Under the pieces are notes generated by a model. That model searched no databases. It saw only the letters and a list, made by a program, of their open reading frames with translations, and was not told the origin of the DNA. DNA of 64,000 nt from Brachybacterium sp. UMB0905 (GTDB taxonomy: Bacteria; Actinomycetota; Actinomycetes; Actinomycetales; Dermabacteraceae), in NCBI RefSeq assembly GCF_002871795.1, contig NZ_PNHL01000008.1, forward strand, positions 126,178 to 190,177, in the 5' to 3' direction. Positions 52,943-61,548 of the stretch are shown here, piece by piece (positions within the stretch are counted from its first letter, which is position 1; every line of letters starts with the position of its first letter). The translations under genes were made by a program, and so were the position numbers.

Positions 52943-55186
52943 GTGCAGGATGCGGAGGACCGGATCGCCCGGGAGATCGGGAAGGAGCAGGCCTACGCCG
53001 ATGTGCTCTACACCCGGTTGGATGAGCTGATCAGCCAGGTGGAGCGGAACCTCGATGAGATCCAGGGCTCGCAGCAGGCGTCCACCCATCAGAACCGCTC
53101 CGAGCGGGATGCCTTCATGACGCTGTACGAGGATCGGCTGTCGCTGCTGCGCTCGGTCTCCCGCAGCGTGGTGTTCGGGCGCTTGGACATGGATGATGCG
53201 GCACGCCACTACATCGGTCGCATCGGCCTGTTCACGCCCGAACGGGAGCAGCTGCTGGTGGACTGGCGCGCCCCCGCCGCCGCGGCGTTCTACCGCGCCA
53301 CGAGCACTGAGCGTCTGGGCGTGCGGCTGCGCCGGCACCTGGTCAGCCGGAACCGCACCGTGGTGGGTCTCGAGGATGACGTGCTGGATCAGAGCGTGCT
53401 CGAGCAGGACCAGGGGGACCTGGTGCTGCAGGGCGAAGGGGCGTTGCTCGCCGCGGTCTCCGGCAAGCGCACGGGCCGCATGGGGGACATCGTCGCGACG
53501 ATCCAGGCGGAACAGGACCGCATCATCCGCTCCGGCAACCGCGGCGTGCTGGTGGTGCAGGGCGGGCCGGGCACCGGTAAGACTGCGGTGGCGCTGCATC
53601 GGGCCGCGTATCTGCTGTACACGCATCGGCGGCGTCTGGAGCACACGGGCGTGCTGATCATGGCACCGACGGCCGGGTTCCTGCGCTACATCGAACGGGT
53701 GCTGCCGAGCCTGGGCGAATCGGGGGTCGTGATGATGACGCCGGGCGACCTGTTCCCCGGGGTGCAGGCCACCGAGCATGACGATGATGAGGTGGCGCGT
53801 CTGAAGGGCGATGCGGCGATGGCCCAGCTGCTCTCGCGCGCGGTCAAGCAGCGCCAGCTCGTCCCCGAGCGCGATCAGCAGATTCGGCTGGATGGCACTG
53901 CACTGACTCTGGCCGCGGCCGATGTGCGGGCAGCCCGCAAGGAGGCCCGCGCCTCGCACAAGCCGCACAACGCCGCACGCACGGTGTTCGTGCGGGCGGC
54001 GTTAGACCGTCTGGTGGAGCGCTATGAGAAGGCGCTGCTGGCGGCCGGTACGACCGTGCTGCCGGAGGACCGCGGTGAGCTGCTGTCGGATCTGCGGCAT
54101 GACCCGCAGGTGCGGCGCTGGTTGAACCTCGCGTGGCTGCCGTACACCCCGCAGGGCTTCCTGCGGATCCTGTTCGCGCACCCGGAGCGGCTGCGGGCTG
54201 CGGCACCGCGGGCGATCGCGGACCGGGTGGAGCTGTTGGTGCGGGACAAGGACGCCGCCTGGACCATCGAGGATGTGCCGCTGCTGGACGAGGTCGCCGA
54301 GCTGCTGGGCGAGGATTCCGCGCCGGCGGAGGCGAAGGCGCGCGATGACGAGGACCGTCGGCGCGCCGATGTGGAGTACGCCCGGCGGGTGATCGAGAAC
54401 ATCGATACCTCCGGCATCGTGCGTGCCGAGGATCTGGCGGAGCGGGTGAATCAGGTGCGCGATGGTCGCACGCTGGCCGAGCGGGCCTCCGCAGAGCGCT
54501 CCTGGACCTACGGGCACGTGGTGGTGGATGAGGCGCAGGAGCATTCGGCGATGTCCTGGCGCGCTCTCATGCGGCGCGCTCCGACGAAGTCCTTCACAGT
54601 GGTGGGGGATGTCGCGCAGACCTCCGCCGCGGGCGGCACCGCCTCGTGGACCGATGCCTTGGGCCCCTACGTCCAGGACCGCCTGGAGGTGGAGCATCTG
54701 ACGGTCAACTACCGCACCCCGGCGCGGATCATGGATCGGGCGCTCGCGATGGCAGCGGCGCATGACCTCCCGGTGACCGAGGTGAGCTCGGTGCGTGACG
54801 GTGAGCGGGACCCGCTGTGGCAGCGCGTGGAGGCCGACGGCCTGGCCGATGGCGCCGCGCAGGCGGTCGCGGATCTCCTCGATGAGCGGATCGGACGGAT
54901 CGCGGTGATCACCGTCGGCTCCCGCGTCGAGCAGGTTGCGGCGGCGCTGCGGGAGAAACCGCAGATGCCGACGGTGGGCCTGGGATCTGCCGGGGTGGAT
55001 GACGAGGTCGCGGTGATGACGGCACAGGATGCCAAGGGCCTGGAGTTCGATGCGGTGGTGATCGTGGAGCCGGCGGAGCTGATCGATGAGCACGGCGCCG
55101 GAGACCTCTACGTGGCGATGAGCCGACCCACGCAGCATCTGGGGGCTGTGCACGCACGGGCGCTGCCAGCGGGCCTCCCACGCTGA
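52943..55186 (+). CDS. RNA polymerase recycling motor ATPase, HelD/HelR type
   Basis: 747 residues. N-terminal coiled coil (about 1-75) of the HelD type, then a UvrD-like 1A domain with Walker A GGPGTGKTA (207-215), Walker B VVVDEAQEHS, motif III GDVAQTS, motif IV-like VNYRTPARIMD, and motif VI-type LYVAMSRPTQHL near the end; VMTAQDAKGLEFDAVVIVEPAEL is typical of the HelD C-terminal 2A domain. HelD removes stalled RNA polymerase from DNA; HelR homologues give rifamycin tolerance in actinobacteria. Start: GTG 52943 after GAGGGGAG at 6-base spacing. DNA helicase function is less likely because the coiled coil and gap spacing fit HelD. Confidence 0.9.
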   Translation: MQDAEDRIAREIGKEQAYADVLYTRLDELISQVERNLDEIQGSQQASTHQNRSERDAFMTLYEDRLSLLRSVSRSVVFGRLDMDDAARHYIGRIGLFTPEREQLLVDWRAPAAAAFYRATSTERLGVRLRRHLVSRNRTVVGLEDDVLDQSVLEQDQGDLVLQGEGALLAAVSGKRTGRMGDIVATIQAEQDRIIRSGNRGVLVVQGGPGTGKTAVALHRAAYLLYTHRRRLEHTGVLIMAPTAGFLRYIERVLPSLGESGVVMMTPGDLFPGVQATEHDDDEVARLKGDAAMAQLLSRAVKQRQLVPERDQQIRLDGTALTLAAADVRAARKEARASHKPHNAARTVFVRAALDRLVERYEKALLAAGTTVLPEDRGELLSDLRHDPQVRRWLNLAWLPYTPQGFLRILFAHPERLRAAAPRAIADRVELLVRDKDAAWTIEDVPLLDEVAELLGEDSAPAEAKARDDEDRRRADVEYARRVIENIDTSGIVRAEDLAERVNQVRDGRTLAERASAERSWTYGHVVVDEAQEHSAMSWRALMRRAPTKSFTVVGDVAQTSAAGGTASWTDALGPYVQDRLEVEHLTVNYRTPARIMDRALAMAAAHDLPVTEVSSVRDGERDPLWQRVEADGLADGAAQAVADLLDERIGRIAVITVGSRVEQVAAALREKPQMPTVGLGSAGVDDEVAVMTAQDAKGLEFDAVVIVEPAELIDEHGAGDLYVAMSRPTQHLGAVHARALPAGLPR

Positions 55187-55250
55187 GCCTCGGGCAGAGC
55201 CCCAGGCCCGGGTGCGCAGGAAAAGCCCTGGGGCCCGGGTACGAAAAAGA

Positions 55251-55284
55251 TCGGCGGCCGTGGCTTCCCCTCCACGACCGCCGA
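55251..55284. terminator. Hairpin between helD and nrdR genes
   Basis: Stem tcggcggccgtgg (55251-55263) pairs with ccacgaccgccga (55272-55284), one mismatch in 13, 8-base loop, between convergent genes. An additional 8-bp repeat gccccagg/cctggggc lies upstream at about 55199-55233. Confidence 0.6.
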
Positions 55285-55397
55285 CCGGCGTGCACCTCAG
55301 CGGTGCACGAAGGACATCCTAAGCGCACCCGGCCGATGCTTTTGACCACTTTCCAGGATTCATCCGGCCCGTCGTATGGACCGGACCGGATCACGGC

Positions 55398-55865
55398 TCA
55401 GGCGGCGTCGTCGGGCGCGGAGGACTGCTCGCGCAGCCGCTGGATCGCGGCCTCGAAGTCCTCCAGGGTGTCGAACCCCTGGTACACGCTGGCGAAACGC
55501 AGGAATGCCACGACGTCCAGCTCCTGGAGGGGCTGCAGGATCGCCAGGCCGACGTCGTGCGCGTCGATCTCGGCGACGCCGCTGGAGCGGATGTCCTCTT
55601 CGACCCGCTGGGCGAGGACGGCCAGCTGATCGTCGGTGACGGGGCGGCCCTGACAGGCCTTGCGCACCCCAGAGATCACCTTGGCCCGACTGAAAGGCTC
55701 GCTGACTCCGGAGCGCTTGAGCACTGACAGCGAGGCAGTCTCCGCAGTGGAGAAGCGGCGTGAGCAATTGGGGCACTGGCGACGTCGCCGGATGGTCGCG
55801 CCGTCATCGGACGTGCGCGAGTCCACAACGCGGGAGTCAGGGTGGCGACAGAACGGGCAGTGCAT
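55398..55865 (-). CDS. nrdR: Ribonucleotide reductase regulator NrdR
   Basis: 155 residues. N-terminal zinc ribbon ([17 protein letters not shown] … [14 protein letters not shown]; four Cys at 3, 6, 31, 34) and an ATP-cone domain (about 47-140). Senses ATP/dATP and represses ribonucleotide reductase genes. C-terminal acidic tail. Located 28 bp after a LysM gene on the same strand, so nrdR and the SOS-type LysM gene may be co-transcribed, with lexA divergent: the classical actinobacterial order. Confidence 0.96.
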   Translation of the reverse strand: MHCPFCRHPDSRVVDSRTSDDGATIRRRRQCPNCSRRFSTAETASLSVLKRSGVSEPFSRAKVISGVRKACQGRPVTDDQLAVLAQRVEEDIRSSGVAEIDAHDVGLAILQPLQELDVVAFLRFASVYQGFDTLEDFEAAIQRLREQSSAPDDAA

Positions 55866-55893
55866 CCGCCCAGGGTACCGGCCCTGCTCAACA

Positions 55894-56295
55894 TCAGCGC
55901 GCGGTTTCCGCCTCCGGGAGCTCGAGCACCTGACCGGCGGCGACCCGCGGGGTGCTCAGCTTGTTCAGCAGGCGCACTTCGGTGATGAACTCCTGCTCGC
56001 TCATGCCCGCGGGGGCATGGTCCTGGGCGAGCTCCCACAGGGTCTCGCCCTCCTGCACGGTGATCGTGACCGGGGCGGTGGCCTCATCCCCCGCGCGGGC
56101 GGAGGAGAGATCCAGGCTCAGCATCACGCCGACGGCGACCAGCAGCCCGAGCACGAAGGCGAGCGCCGTGAGCAGACGCCGACCCCGACGGGTGGGTTCG
56201 AGTCGAACGCGTGCGCGAGCGGCGGGCTCTGCCCGCTCGTCCTGCGCGGGGAAGGGAAGGACTGTGGCGGTCCCGTTGCGCATTCCGGTGCTCAT
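55894..56295 (-). CDS. LysM membrane protein, probable SOS cell-division inhibitor (ChiZ/DivS/YneA-like)
   Basis: 133 residues. Basic cytoplasmic N-terminus ([13 protein letters not shown]), one membrane helix (about 42-63, [20 protein letters not shown]), and an extracellular LysM domain (about 75-125, [21 protein letters not shown] … [19 protein letters not shown]). Gene order (divergent from lexA, next to nrdR) matches Mycobacterium chiZ and Corynebacterium divS, SOS-induced proteins that bind peptidoglycan and delay division. A LexA box directly encloses its ribosome-binding site. Function here inferred from synteny and layout. Confidence 0.82.
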   Translation of the reverse strand: MSTGMRNGTATVLPFPAQDERAEPAARARVRLEPTRRGRRLLTALAFVLGLLVAVGVMLSLDLSSARAGDEATAPVTITVQEGETLWELAQDHAPAGMSEQEFITEVRLLNKLSTPRVAAGQVLELPEAETAR

Positions 56296-56297
56296 AT

Positions 56298-56313
56298 CCG
56301 AACTCCTGTTCGA
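56298..56313 (-). promoter_or_regulatory. LexA box enclosing the ribosome-binding site of the LysM gene
   Basis: Minus-strand TCGAACAGGAGTTCGG, one mismatch to the actinobacterial LexA consensus TCGAAC-N4-GTTCGA. The central AGGAG is also the Shine-Dalgarno of the LysM gene, whose ATG begins 3 bases later (56295). Confidence 0.8.
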
Positions 56314-56328
56314 TCGAATGTGTGTGCG

Positions 56329-56357
56329 ACGCTACCCGGGAGGAGTGCGACACGCAA
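56329..56357 (-). promoter_or_regulatory. Candidate promoter of the LysM gene
   Basis: -35 TTGCGT (56357-56352), 17-base spacer, -10 TAGCGT (56334-56329); same form as the ftsZ promoter. Start expected near 56322, so the LexA box is downstream of the start point. Confidence 0.5.
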
Positions 56358-56365
56358 GAGGCACC

Positions 56366-56381
56366 TCGAACATATGTTTGG
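56366..56381 (+). promoter_or_regulatory. lexA: LexA box overlapping the lexA -35
   Basis: TCGAACATATGTTTGG, two mismatches (both in the right half) to TCGAAC-N4-GTTCGA. Its right end forms part of a -35 (TTGGAT, 56378-56383) with a 17-base spacer to TACTCT (56401-56406), so LexA would block RNA polymerase at its own promoter. It also lies upstream of the LysM promoter. Confidence 0.75.
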
Positions 56382-56413
56382 ATCGTGATGCGTGTCGCCC
56401 TACTCTGGGGTGC

Positions 56414-56464
56414 ATGGACCACACAACCGCAGGGGTCCGACAGACGAACCGCGCCGAGCTCTGA
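56414..56464 (+). CDS. Possible 16-residue leader peptide ahead of lexA
   Basis: ATG at 56414 begins MDHTTAGVRQTNRAEL then TGA. The ATG sits 8 bases after the -10 TACTCT (56401-56406), so the predicted mRNA start is at or one base before this ATG and the peptide could be made from a leaderless end. Stop is 88 bases before lexA. Too short to be sure. Confidence 0.3.
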   Translation: MDHTTAGVRQTNRAEL

Positions 56465-56551
56465 TCAGCCAGGATCAGGCAGAGTCGGCGCGGGGCGACC
56501 AGGCACGAACGACCGCATCCGAGAAGGACGAGCCACGCAGGAGGCCGCACG

Positions 56552-57250
56552 ATGACGCCGAGCACCCCCGGACCCACCCGAGCGCAGGGTGACGTCCCGG
56601 CCGATGAGCGCACCGCAGGCCTGACCCGCCGCCAGCGGCTGATCCTGCAGACCATCACTGAGATCGTGGCGCAGCGCGGCTACCCGCCCTCGATGCGGGA
56701 GATCGGCGATGCGGTGGGCCTGACCAGCTCCTCCTCGGTCGCGCATCAGCTGCAGACCCTCGAGGTCAAGGGCTTCATACGCCGCGATCCCAAGCGCCCG
56801 CGGGCGATGGAGGTGGTGATGCCGGAGGCCGATGACACCCCTGCTGTCCCGGAACCCGTCCCTGAGCTGAGCCCGAACTCGGTGTCCGTGCCGCTTGTGG
56901 GCCGGATCGCAGCCGGCATGCCGATTACTGCCGAGGAGCAGATCGAGGACGTCTTCACCCTCCCCCAGCGCCTAGTCGGCGATGGCGAACTGTTCCTGCT
57001 GCAGGTGGTGGGCGATTCGATGATCGACGCCGCGATCTGCGATGGCGACTGGGTGGTGGTGCGCTCGCAGGCGCATGCGGAGAAGGGCGAGATCGTCGCG
57101 GCGATGATCGACGGTGAAGCGACCGTGAAGACCTTCGTGCAGCGCGATGACCACGTCTGGCTCATGCCCCATAACCCCGCCTTCGCCCCGATCCTGGGCG
57201 ACCACGCGGAGATCCTCGGGAAGGTCGTCGCGGTCCTGCGCGCCGTGTGA
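56552..57250 (+). CDS. lexA: SOS repressor LexA
   Basis: 232 residues. N-terminal winged helix (about 24-90) with the recognition region [28 protein letters not shown]; self-cleavage bond Ala121-Gly122 in [10 protein letters not shown]; peptidase S24 domain with Ser156 in VVGDSMIDA and Lys193 in ATVKTF as the catalytic pair. An N-terminal extension of about 20 residues precedes the fold. Start ATG 56552 follows gaggccgcac; upstream of it is a leader of about 138 nt with a small open frame. Confidence 0.96.
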   Translation: MTPSTPGPTRAQGDVPADERTAGLTRRQRLILQTITEIVAQRGYPPSMREIGDAVGLTSSSSVAHQLQTLEVKGFIRRDPKRPRAMEVVMPEADDTPAVPEPVPELSPNSVSVPLVGRIAAGMPITAEEQIEDVFTLPQRLVGDGELFLLQVVGDSMIDAAICDGDWVVVRSQAHAEKGEIVAAMIDGEATVKTFVQRDDHVWLMPHNPAFAPILGDHAEILGKVVAVLRAV

Positions 57251-57323
57251 GCGGTCTTTGCACCGGGGCCGTCGGCGAGCAATCCGGAGCGGCCTGCGCT
57301 CCGTCGAGCCTGGTGGCCCGAGG

Positions 57324-59345
57324 TCAGCTGTCGGCGAGACGACGCAGCGCGCCGAGCGCGATCTGCGGATCTGCGGTGGGCCACAGCGGTGGCATCGCCT
57401 CCCGCAGGAAGGAGCCGTAGCGGGCGGTGGATAGGCGCGGATCCAGCACCGCGACCATGCCTCGGTCCTCGACAGTGCGGATCAGCCGCCCCGCCCCCTG
57501 CGCCATGAGCAAGGCCGCATGCTGGGCGGCGACGCGCATGAATCCGTTCCCTCCCTGCTGCGCCACCCGCTCCTGCCGGGCGGACATCAGCGGGTCATCG
57601 GGCCGCGGGAACGGGATCCGATCGATCGTCACCAGGCGCAGGGAGTGTCCGGTGACATCCACCCCCTGCCACAGCGTGATGGTGCCGAACAGGCTCGCAT
57701 CCTCGTCCTCACGGAAGATCCGCACCAGGTTCGCCATGGAGTCCTCGCCCTGGACCGCGAGCGGCAGGTCGAGGCGGGCGCGCACATGTTCCGCGGCGAT
57801 CTCCGCCCCGCGGCGCGAGGAGAACAGACACAGCGCCCCGCCACGGGAGGCGTCCACCAGCTCCGTGAGGTGGTCGAGCATCGCCAGGCTCGGTCCGTCC
57901 CGGCCGGGCGCGGGCAGATGCGCGGCGGTGTAGAGGATGCCCTGGCGTCGGTAGGCGAAGGGGCTGCCCACGTCCAGGCCTGCCCAGGAGCCGGCATCGG
58001 GCAGGGGTGGCAGGTCCTCGGGGCCGATGCGGTCCGCCCGAGCGAGCCCCACCTCCCCGGCGGCGGGTTCGAAGCGACCGCCGAGCGCGAGGGTCGCAGA
58101 GGTCAGGATGGCGGTGCGGTCCTCGAGGATCGCCCCGCGCATGGCTCCGGCGACGCTGAGCGGGGCCACCTGCAGGCTGGTGCGGCCGGTGGCCTGAGAG
58201 CGGGATACCGACACCACGTCATCCTCGGCCGGATCCAGCAGACGCTCGCTGACGTCAATGATCTCCTGCAACGCGGCACGCGCGCTCTTGCGAGCCCCGG
58301 CCTGGGAATCATCTCCAGCGTCTCGGGCATCGGAGTGGGCGGTGCGCGCCTCGGTGCGCACCTGCGCGATCGCATCGGCCAGACGCTCGGGCAGATCGGT
58401 GGTGACCCGGCCGTCGGGGGCGAGTTCGAGGGCGGCGCGCAGCTCCTCCCCGGCATCATCGAGGGCGGTGGCGGCCACGCCGATGCCGCGCAGGTCCCGC
58501 ACAGTGCCGCGCAGCATCCCGGGGGTGAGCTGTTCGGTGACGGCGCTCGTGACGCGGGAGGTGAGGTCATGGGCCTCGTCGAACACCACCACATCGTGGT
58601 CGGGGATGATGCCGTGGCGATCGAAGGCGTCGATGGCCAGCAGCGCATGGTTGGTCACCACGAGATCGACCTCTCGCGCGAGCTCGCGGGAGCGTTCGGC
58701 GAAGCAGTCCTCGAGGAAGGGGCAGTGGGAGGATATGCACTGGGTGCCGGTGACTGAGACCTGCCGCCAGGCGCGGTCGGAGACGGCGTCCTCGAGGGAG
58801 TCGCGGTCCCCGCTGTCGGTCTCCTCCGCCCAGGCGCGCAGGCGCTTGACCTGGTCTCCCAGGCGTTCGGTGCCGGTGCCATCGCTACCGCGGGACGTCT
58901 CGGCGAACAGGGCGCCTGGCTCGATGTCCACGGGGTAGCCGCCGGCGAGCTTGTGCTTGCACACATAGTTCGCCCGCCCCTTGAGCAGTGCGAAGGTGGG
59001 AGTGCGCGGCAGGTGCGGGGCCAGGGCCTCCACCAGGCGTGGCAGGTCCTTGCGGACGATCTGGGTCTGCAGCGCGATGGTGGCGGTGGAGACGACGACG
59101 GGGCGGCCGCTGACCAGGGCGTGGCGCAGGGCCGGGACCAGGTAGGCGAGGGATTTGCCGGTGCCCGTGCCGGCCTGGACCAGCAGGTGGCGCTGGCCGG
59201 ACATGGCGGTGTCCACCGCTTGGGCCATAGCGCTCTGGCCGGGCCGGGGGCTGCCGCCGATCGCCTCGACGGCCGCGTCCATCAGCCGTTCCAGGGGGAT
59301 GTCCGCCGCCGTCGGCGCGCTGGGGTGTGGCTCGGGGGCGGTCAT
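57324..59345 (-). CDS. DinG-type ATP-dependent DNA helicase
   Basis: 673 residues, XPD/DinG superfamily 2. Walker A GTGTGKS (59-65), motif Ia STATIALQTQIVRKDL, DEAH box VVVFDEAHDL, and C-terminal motif VI-like MAQGAGRLIRTVEDRGMVAVLDPRL. Iron-sulfur-type cysteines are visible: CKHKL near 118 and CISSHCPFLEDC at about 203-214. Many actinobacterial members keep these Cys. Probably unwinds branched or R-loop DNA in repair; convergent with lexA, 73 bp apart. No LexA box in the short upstream stretch before the IS. Confidence 0.93.
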   Translation of the reverse strand: MTAPEPHPSAPTAADIPLERLMDAAVEAIGGSPRPGQSAMAQAVDTAMSGQRHLLVQAGTGTGKSLAYLVPALRHALVSGRPVVVSTATIALQTQIVRKDLPRLVEALAPHLPRTPTFALLKGRANYVCKHKLAGGYPVDIEPGALFAETSRGSDGTGTERLGDQVKRLRAWAEETDSGDRDSLEDAVSDRAWRQVSVTGTQCISSHCPFLEDCFAERSRELAREVDLVVTNHALLAIDAFDRHGIIPDHDVVVFDEAHDLTSRVTSAVTEQLTPGMLRGTVRDLRGIGVAATALDDAGEELRAALELAPDGRVTTDLPERLADAIAQVRTEARTAHSDARDAGDDSQAGARKSARAALQEIIDVSERLLDPAEDDVVSVSRSQATGRTSLQVAPLSVAGAMRGAILEDRTAILTSATLALGGRFEPAAGEVGLARADRIGPEDLPPLPDAGSWAGLDVGSPFAYRRQGILYTAAHLPAPGRDGPSLAMLDHLTELVDASRGGALCLFSSRRGAEIAAEHVRARLDLPLAVQGEDSMANLVRIFREDEDASLFGTITLWQGVDVTGHSLRLVTIDRIPFPRPDDPLMSARQERVAQQGGNGFMRVAAQHAALLMAQGAGRLIRTVEDRGMVAVLDPRLSTARYGSFLREAMPPLWPTADPQIALGALRRLADS

Positions 59346-59401
59346 CGCATCAGGCTAGCCGGGGCACGCCGGGTCCCCGCACCCGCCGCGCCGCCGGGCT
59401 A

Positions 59402-60343
59402 GGGCGTGTCTCCTAACCTTGCGGGTTGGTTGACGGCAGGCTTGACGCGTGTCGCGTACTCGTGTTCTCTCGGATGCTGCTTGGGCTCGGATCGAGCCGT
59501 TGATGCCGGTCGCCTCCCGCAAGGGCGGCCGGCCGTTCCAGGACCATCGCCGGGTCGTGGAGGCGATCGTGTGGCGGTATCGGACGGGGTCTCCGTGGCG
59601 GGACCTGCCGGCGGAGTTCGGGCCGTGGCAGACCGCGTGGAAGCGGCATCGCCGGTTCAGCGGTGACGGCACGTGGGATGAGATCTATGCGGAGATCCTC
59701 GCCGAGGGGGACGCTGCCGGTGAGATCGACTGGGCCGTGAGCGTGGACTCCACGATCAACCGCGCGCATCAGCACGCGACGAACCTCCCGCGCGACACGG
59801 GGGGCTCTGTCGAGTTACAAGAATCTGCGCGAGGAGCCTCCTGATCATGCGATTGGCCGGTCACGGGGCGGTTTGAGCACCAAGATCCATCACCTCGTCG
59901 ACGGGCGCGGGCTGCCGCTGGTCGTGCTGGTCGGCCCCGGGCAGGCCGGTGACGCGCCCATGTTCCCGGTGCTCATGGATCACCTCAGAGTCGCCCGGCG
60001 CGGCCCGGGCAGACCGCGCTCGAGGCCGGACCGGGTCCGCGGCGACAAGGCGTACTCGTCGCGCGCGATCCGCACCCATCTGCGGGACCGCGGGATCGTC
60101 GCAGTCATCCCCGAGCCCGCAGACCAACAAGGCCACCGCCTGCGCCGGGGCTCCCGCGGTGGCAGGCCGGTCAGCTACGACGCCGAGGACTACAAGGGCC
60201 GCAACGTCGTCGAACGCGGCTTCAACGAAGACAAGCAGTGGCGCGGGCTCGCAACCCGCTACGACAAACTCGCTCTCACCTACCGCGGCGGAGCAGTCCT
60301 GCGAGCCATCACCCTCTGGCAGAAACGGTTAGGAGACACGCCC
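59402..60343 (+). mobile_element. IS5-family insertion sequence, complete copy
   Basis: 942 bp. 17-bp perfect terminal inverted repeats gggcgtgtctcctaacc (59402-59418) and its complement (60327-60343), flanked by TA on both sides (59400-59401; 60344-60345) within CTAG, the kind of target preferred by IS427-group IS5 elements (recalled). It carries a transposase in two frames. A second copy begins at 63928 in the same orientation; the first 76 bp of the two, from CTAG, are identical. Confidence 0.9.
59449..59844 (+). CDS. IS5-family transposase, N-terminal frame (orfA)
   Basis: 131 residues, GTG start at 59449. N-terminal DUF4096-type helix-turn-helix region (SDAAWARIEPLMP, QDHRRVVEAIVWRYRTGSPWRDLPAEFGPW), then DWAVSVDSTINRAHQHA with the first catalytic Asp (of DDE). 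After a run of six G (59799-59804) this frame ends in an unrelated tail and TGA. The family sequence resumes in the +1 frame (SYKNLREEPPDHAIGRSRGG), so a +1 (or -2) frameshift near the G-run is needed for the full enzyme. Confidence 0.85.
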   Translation: MSRTRVLSDAAWARIEPLMPVASRKGGRPFQDHRRVVEAIVWRYRTGSPWRDLPAEFGPWQTAWKRHRRFSGDGTWDEIYAEILAEGDAAGEIDWAVSVDSTINRAHQHATNLPRDTGGSVELQESARGAS

Positions 60344-60346
60344 TAG
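59805..60346 (+). CDS. IS5-family transposase, C-terminal frame (orfB)
   Basis: Open from about 59805 in this frame; the first possible start codon is TTG at 59873 (LSTKIHHLVDGRGLP). Encodes the rest of the DDE domain: the second Asp in VRGDKAYSSRAIR and the Glu in NVVERGFNEDKQWRGLATRYDKLA. The stop TAG at 60344-60346 lies outside the inverted repeat and is formed by the flanking TA plus G of the CTAG target. Made only as a frameshift fusion with orfA, if at all. Confidence 0.75.
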
Positions 60347-60557
60347 GCGACTTTGTACCTGTAGGTCAAGAATCAGCCGTCGGCGCACTGCACGAGCCAT
60401 GCGCCGCCCGGCGTGTCTCGAATGCTCCACGTGAGGTGAGTCCCGAGCGGTTACGCTGGAAACCGCAGATTTGAGCCGATCACGACCGACTACTTTCGCG
60501 GCTCCACGGCGTGCTTTGCTCTTGGACGTAGCGCGTCGGCTATGAGTGGCCGTCGTG
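60347..60557. other. Unassigned 211 bp between IS and hydrolase gene
   Basis: Lower-GC DNA with no supported gene or clear hairpin. It is the right-hand flank of the first IS copy and the terminator region of the minus-strand hydrolase gene. Confidence 0.4.
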
Positions 60558-61430
60558 TTAGGGATGCTTCTCGCTCGATTCGCGCGACCAGTTTTCGACT
60601 GCGCTCACGACAGTCTCGGGTTCGTGTCGTGCCCATCGGATGTGGTCGAAGGCCTTGGCACGGGTGCTCGTGAGTCTGCGATGCTCGCTGTGAGCTGGGA
60701 GTCGGCGTGCCAGGTGGGCGGCAGCCGGTTGGGTGATGATGGGGTCGCCTTCGAGGCTGAGCAGAAGTACCGGTTGCCTGATCCCGCGCAGCGCAGACTC
60801 GTACTTGGTGTCGTCACCGTCGAGTCGGTATCGGCCGTAGACGCCCTCGTAGCACCAGTCGCGCATGAGGCTGCGAGGTTGACGACCACCGAAGCCGAGC
60901 CGGTGACCGGGCCAGAAGCCCAGGGCGGCCGAGACTGCGCGGATGAACGCCACTTGTCCGCGCCGTGAGACGTGGCCGAGCCTGGTGCTCTTGGCCGTGG
61001 GTGAGCTCGTGCCGCTGGCGATCGCGACGACCGCTTCGGGGGTGACGGTGCCTGCAGCGGTGGCGAGGAGGGCCAGTTGCCCGCCAAGGCTGTGCCCCAC
61101 AAGCATGTAGTTGTGAGAGTCGGGCAGCAGGGAGTCGATGACGGCGGGCAGGTCGTCGCGGACGATCGTGGAGTAGCCGAACCGCTGGGGGCGGGTTCCC
61201 GAGGTGGGAGTGAGGGGCATTCCGCGCTGTTCGACGGCGACGATGTGCCGCCCTGTGTGCGACCAGTGCTCGAGCATGCCGGAGTAGTACCCGAGAGGAA
61301 CCCCGAGCGCCGGGAGGAACACCAGGGTGGGAGCAGGGGCCGCTTGAGGCGTTCTGCCGAACTTCATCACCCCGATCCGGGTGCCGTCACGCGAGCTCAC
61401 CGAGGTCGTGATGGGCGCGCTCGCAGACAT
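60558..61430 (-). CDS. Alpha/beta hydrolase in the IS-flanked module
   Basis: 290 residues from ATG 61430 (MSASAPITTSVSSRDG). Hydrolase fold: LVFLPALGVPLGYY (oxyanion side), the nucleophile elbow VGHSLGGQLAL, candidate acid in LLLSLEGDPIIT, and His in AFDHIRWARHEPE. Substrate unknown; could be an esterase, lactonase or acyl hydrolase. Start is uncertain: GGAGG is only one base before this ATG, and an in-frame ATG exists at 61484. Located 118 bp after the MFS exporter gene on the same strand, so probably expressed with it and under the same TetR. Confidence 0.8.
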   Translation of the reverse strand: MSASAPITTSVSSRDGTRIGVMKFGRTPQAAPAPTLVFLPALGVPLGYYSGMLEHWSHTGRHIVAVEQRGMPLTPTSGTRPQRFGYSTIVRDDLPAVIDSLLPDSHNYMLVGHSLGGQLALLATAAGTVTPEAVVAIASGTSSPTAKSTRLGHVSRRGQVAFIRAVSAALGFWPGHRLGFGGRQPRSLMRDWCYEGVYGRYRLDGDDTKYESALRGIRQPVLLLSLEGDPIITQPAAAHLARRLPAHSEHRRLTSTRAKAFDHIRWARHEPETVVSAVENWSRESSEKHP

Positions 61431-61548
61431 GCCTCCATTCTGCCTTGGCGCCTTGCTTGAACCGCGCGAGGCGACCATGCGCATAGGAGAGGACGCAACC
61501 TGGAGATGACCCCCCTCTTCGGCATGGTCGATAGTCAATGGTATCCGC

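Noticed and set aside
56205..56225. tRNA-like T-loop sequence (gggttcgagtcgaac)
   Set aside because: Lies within the LysM gene coding for LEPTRRG region; no acceptor or anticodon stems around it.
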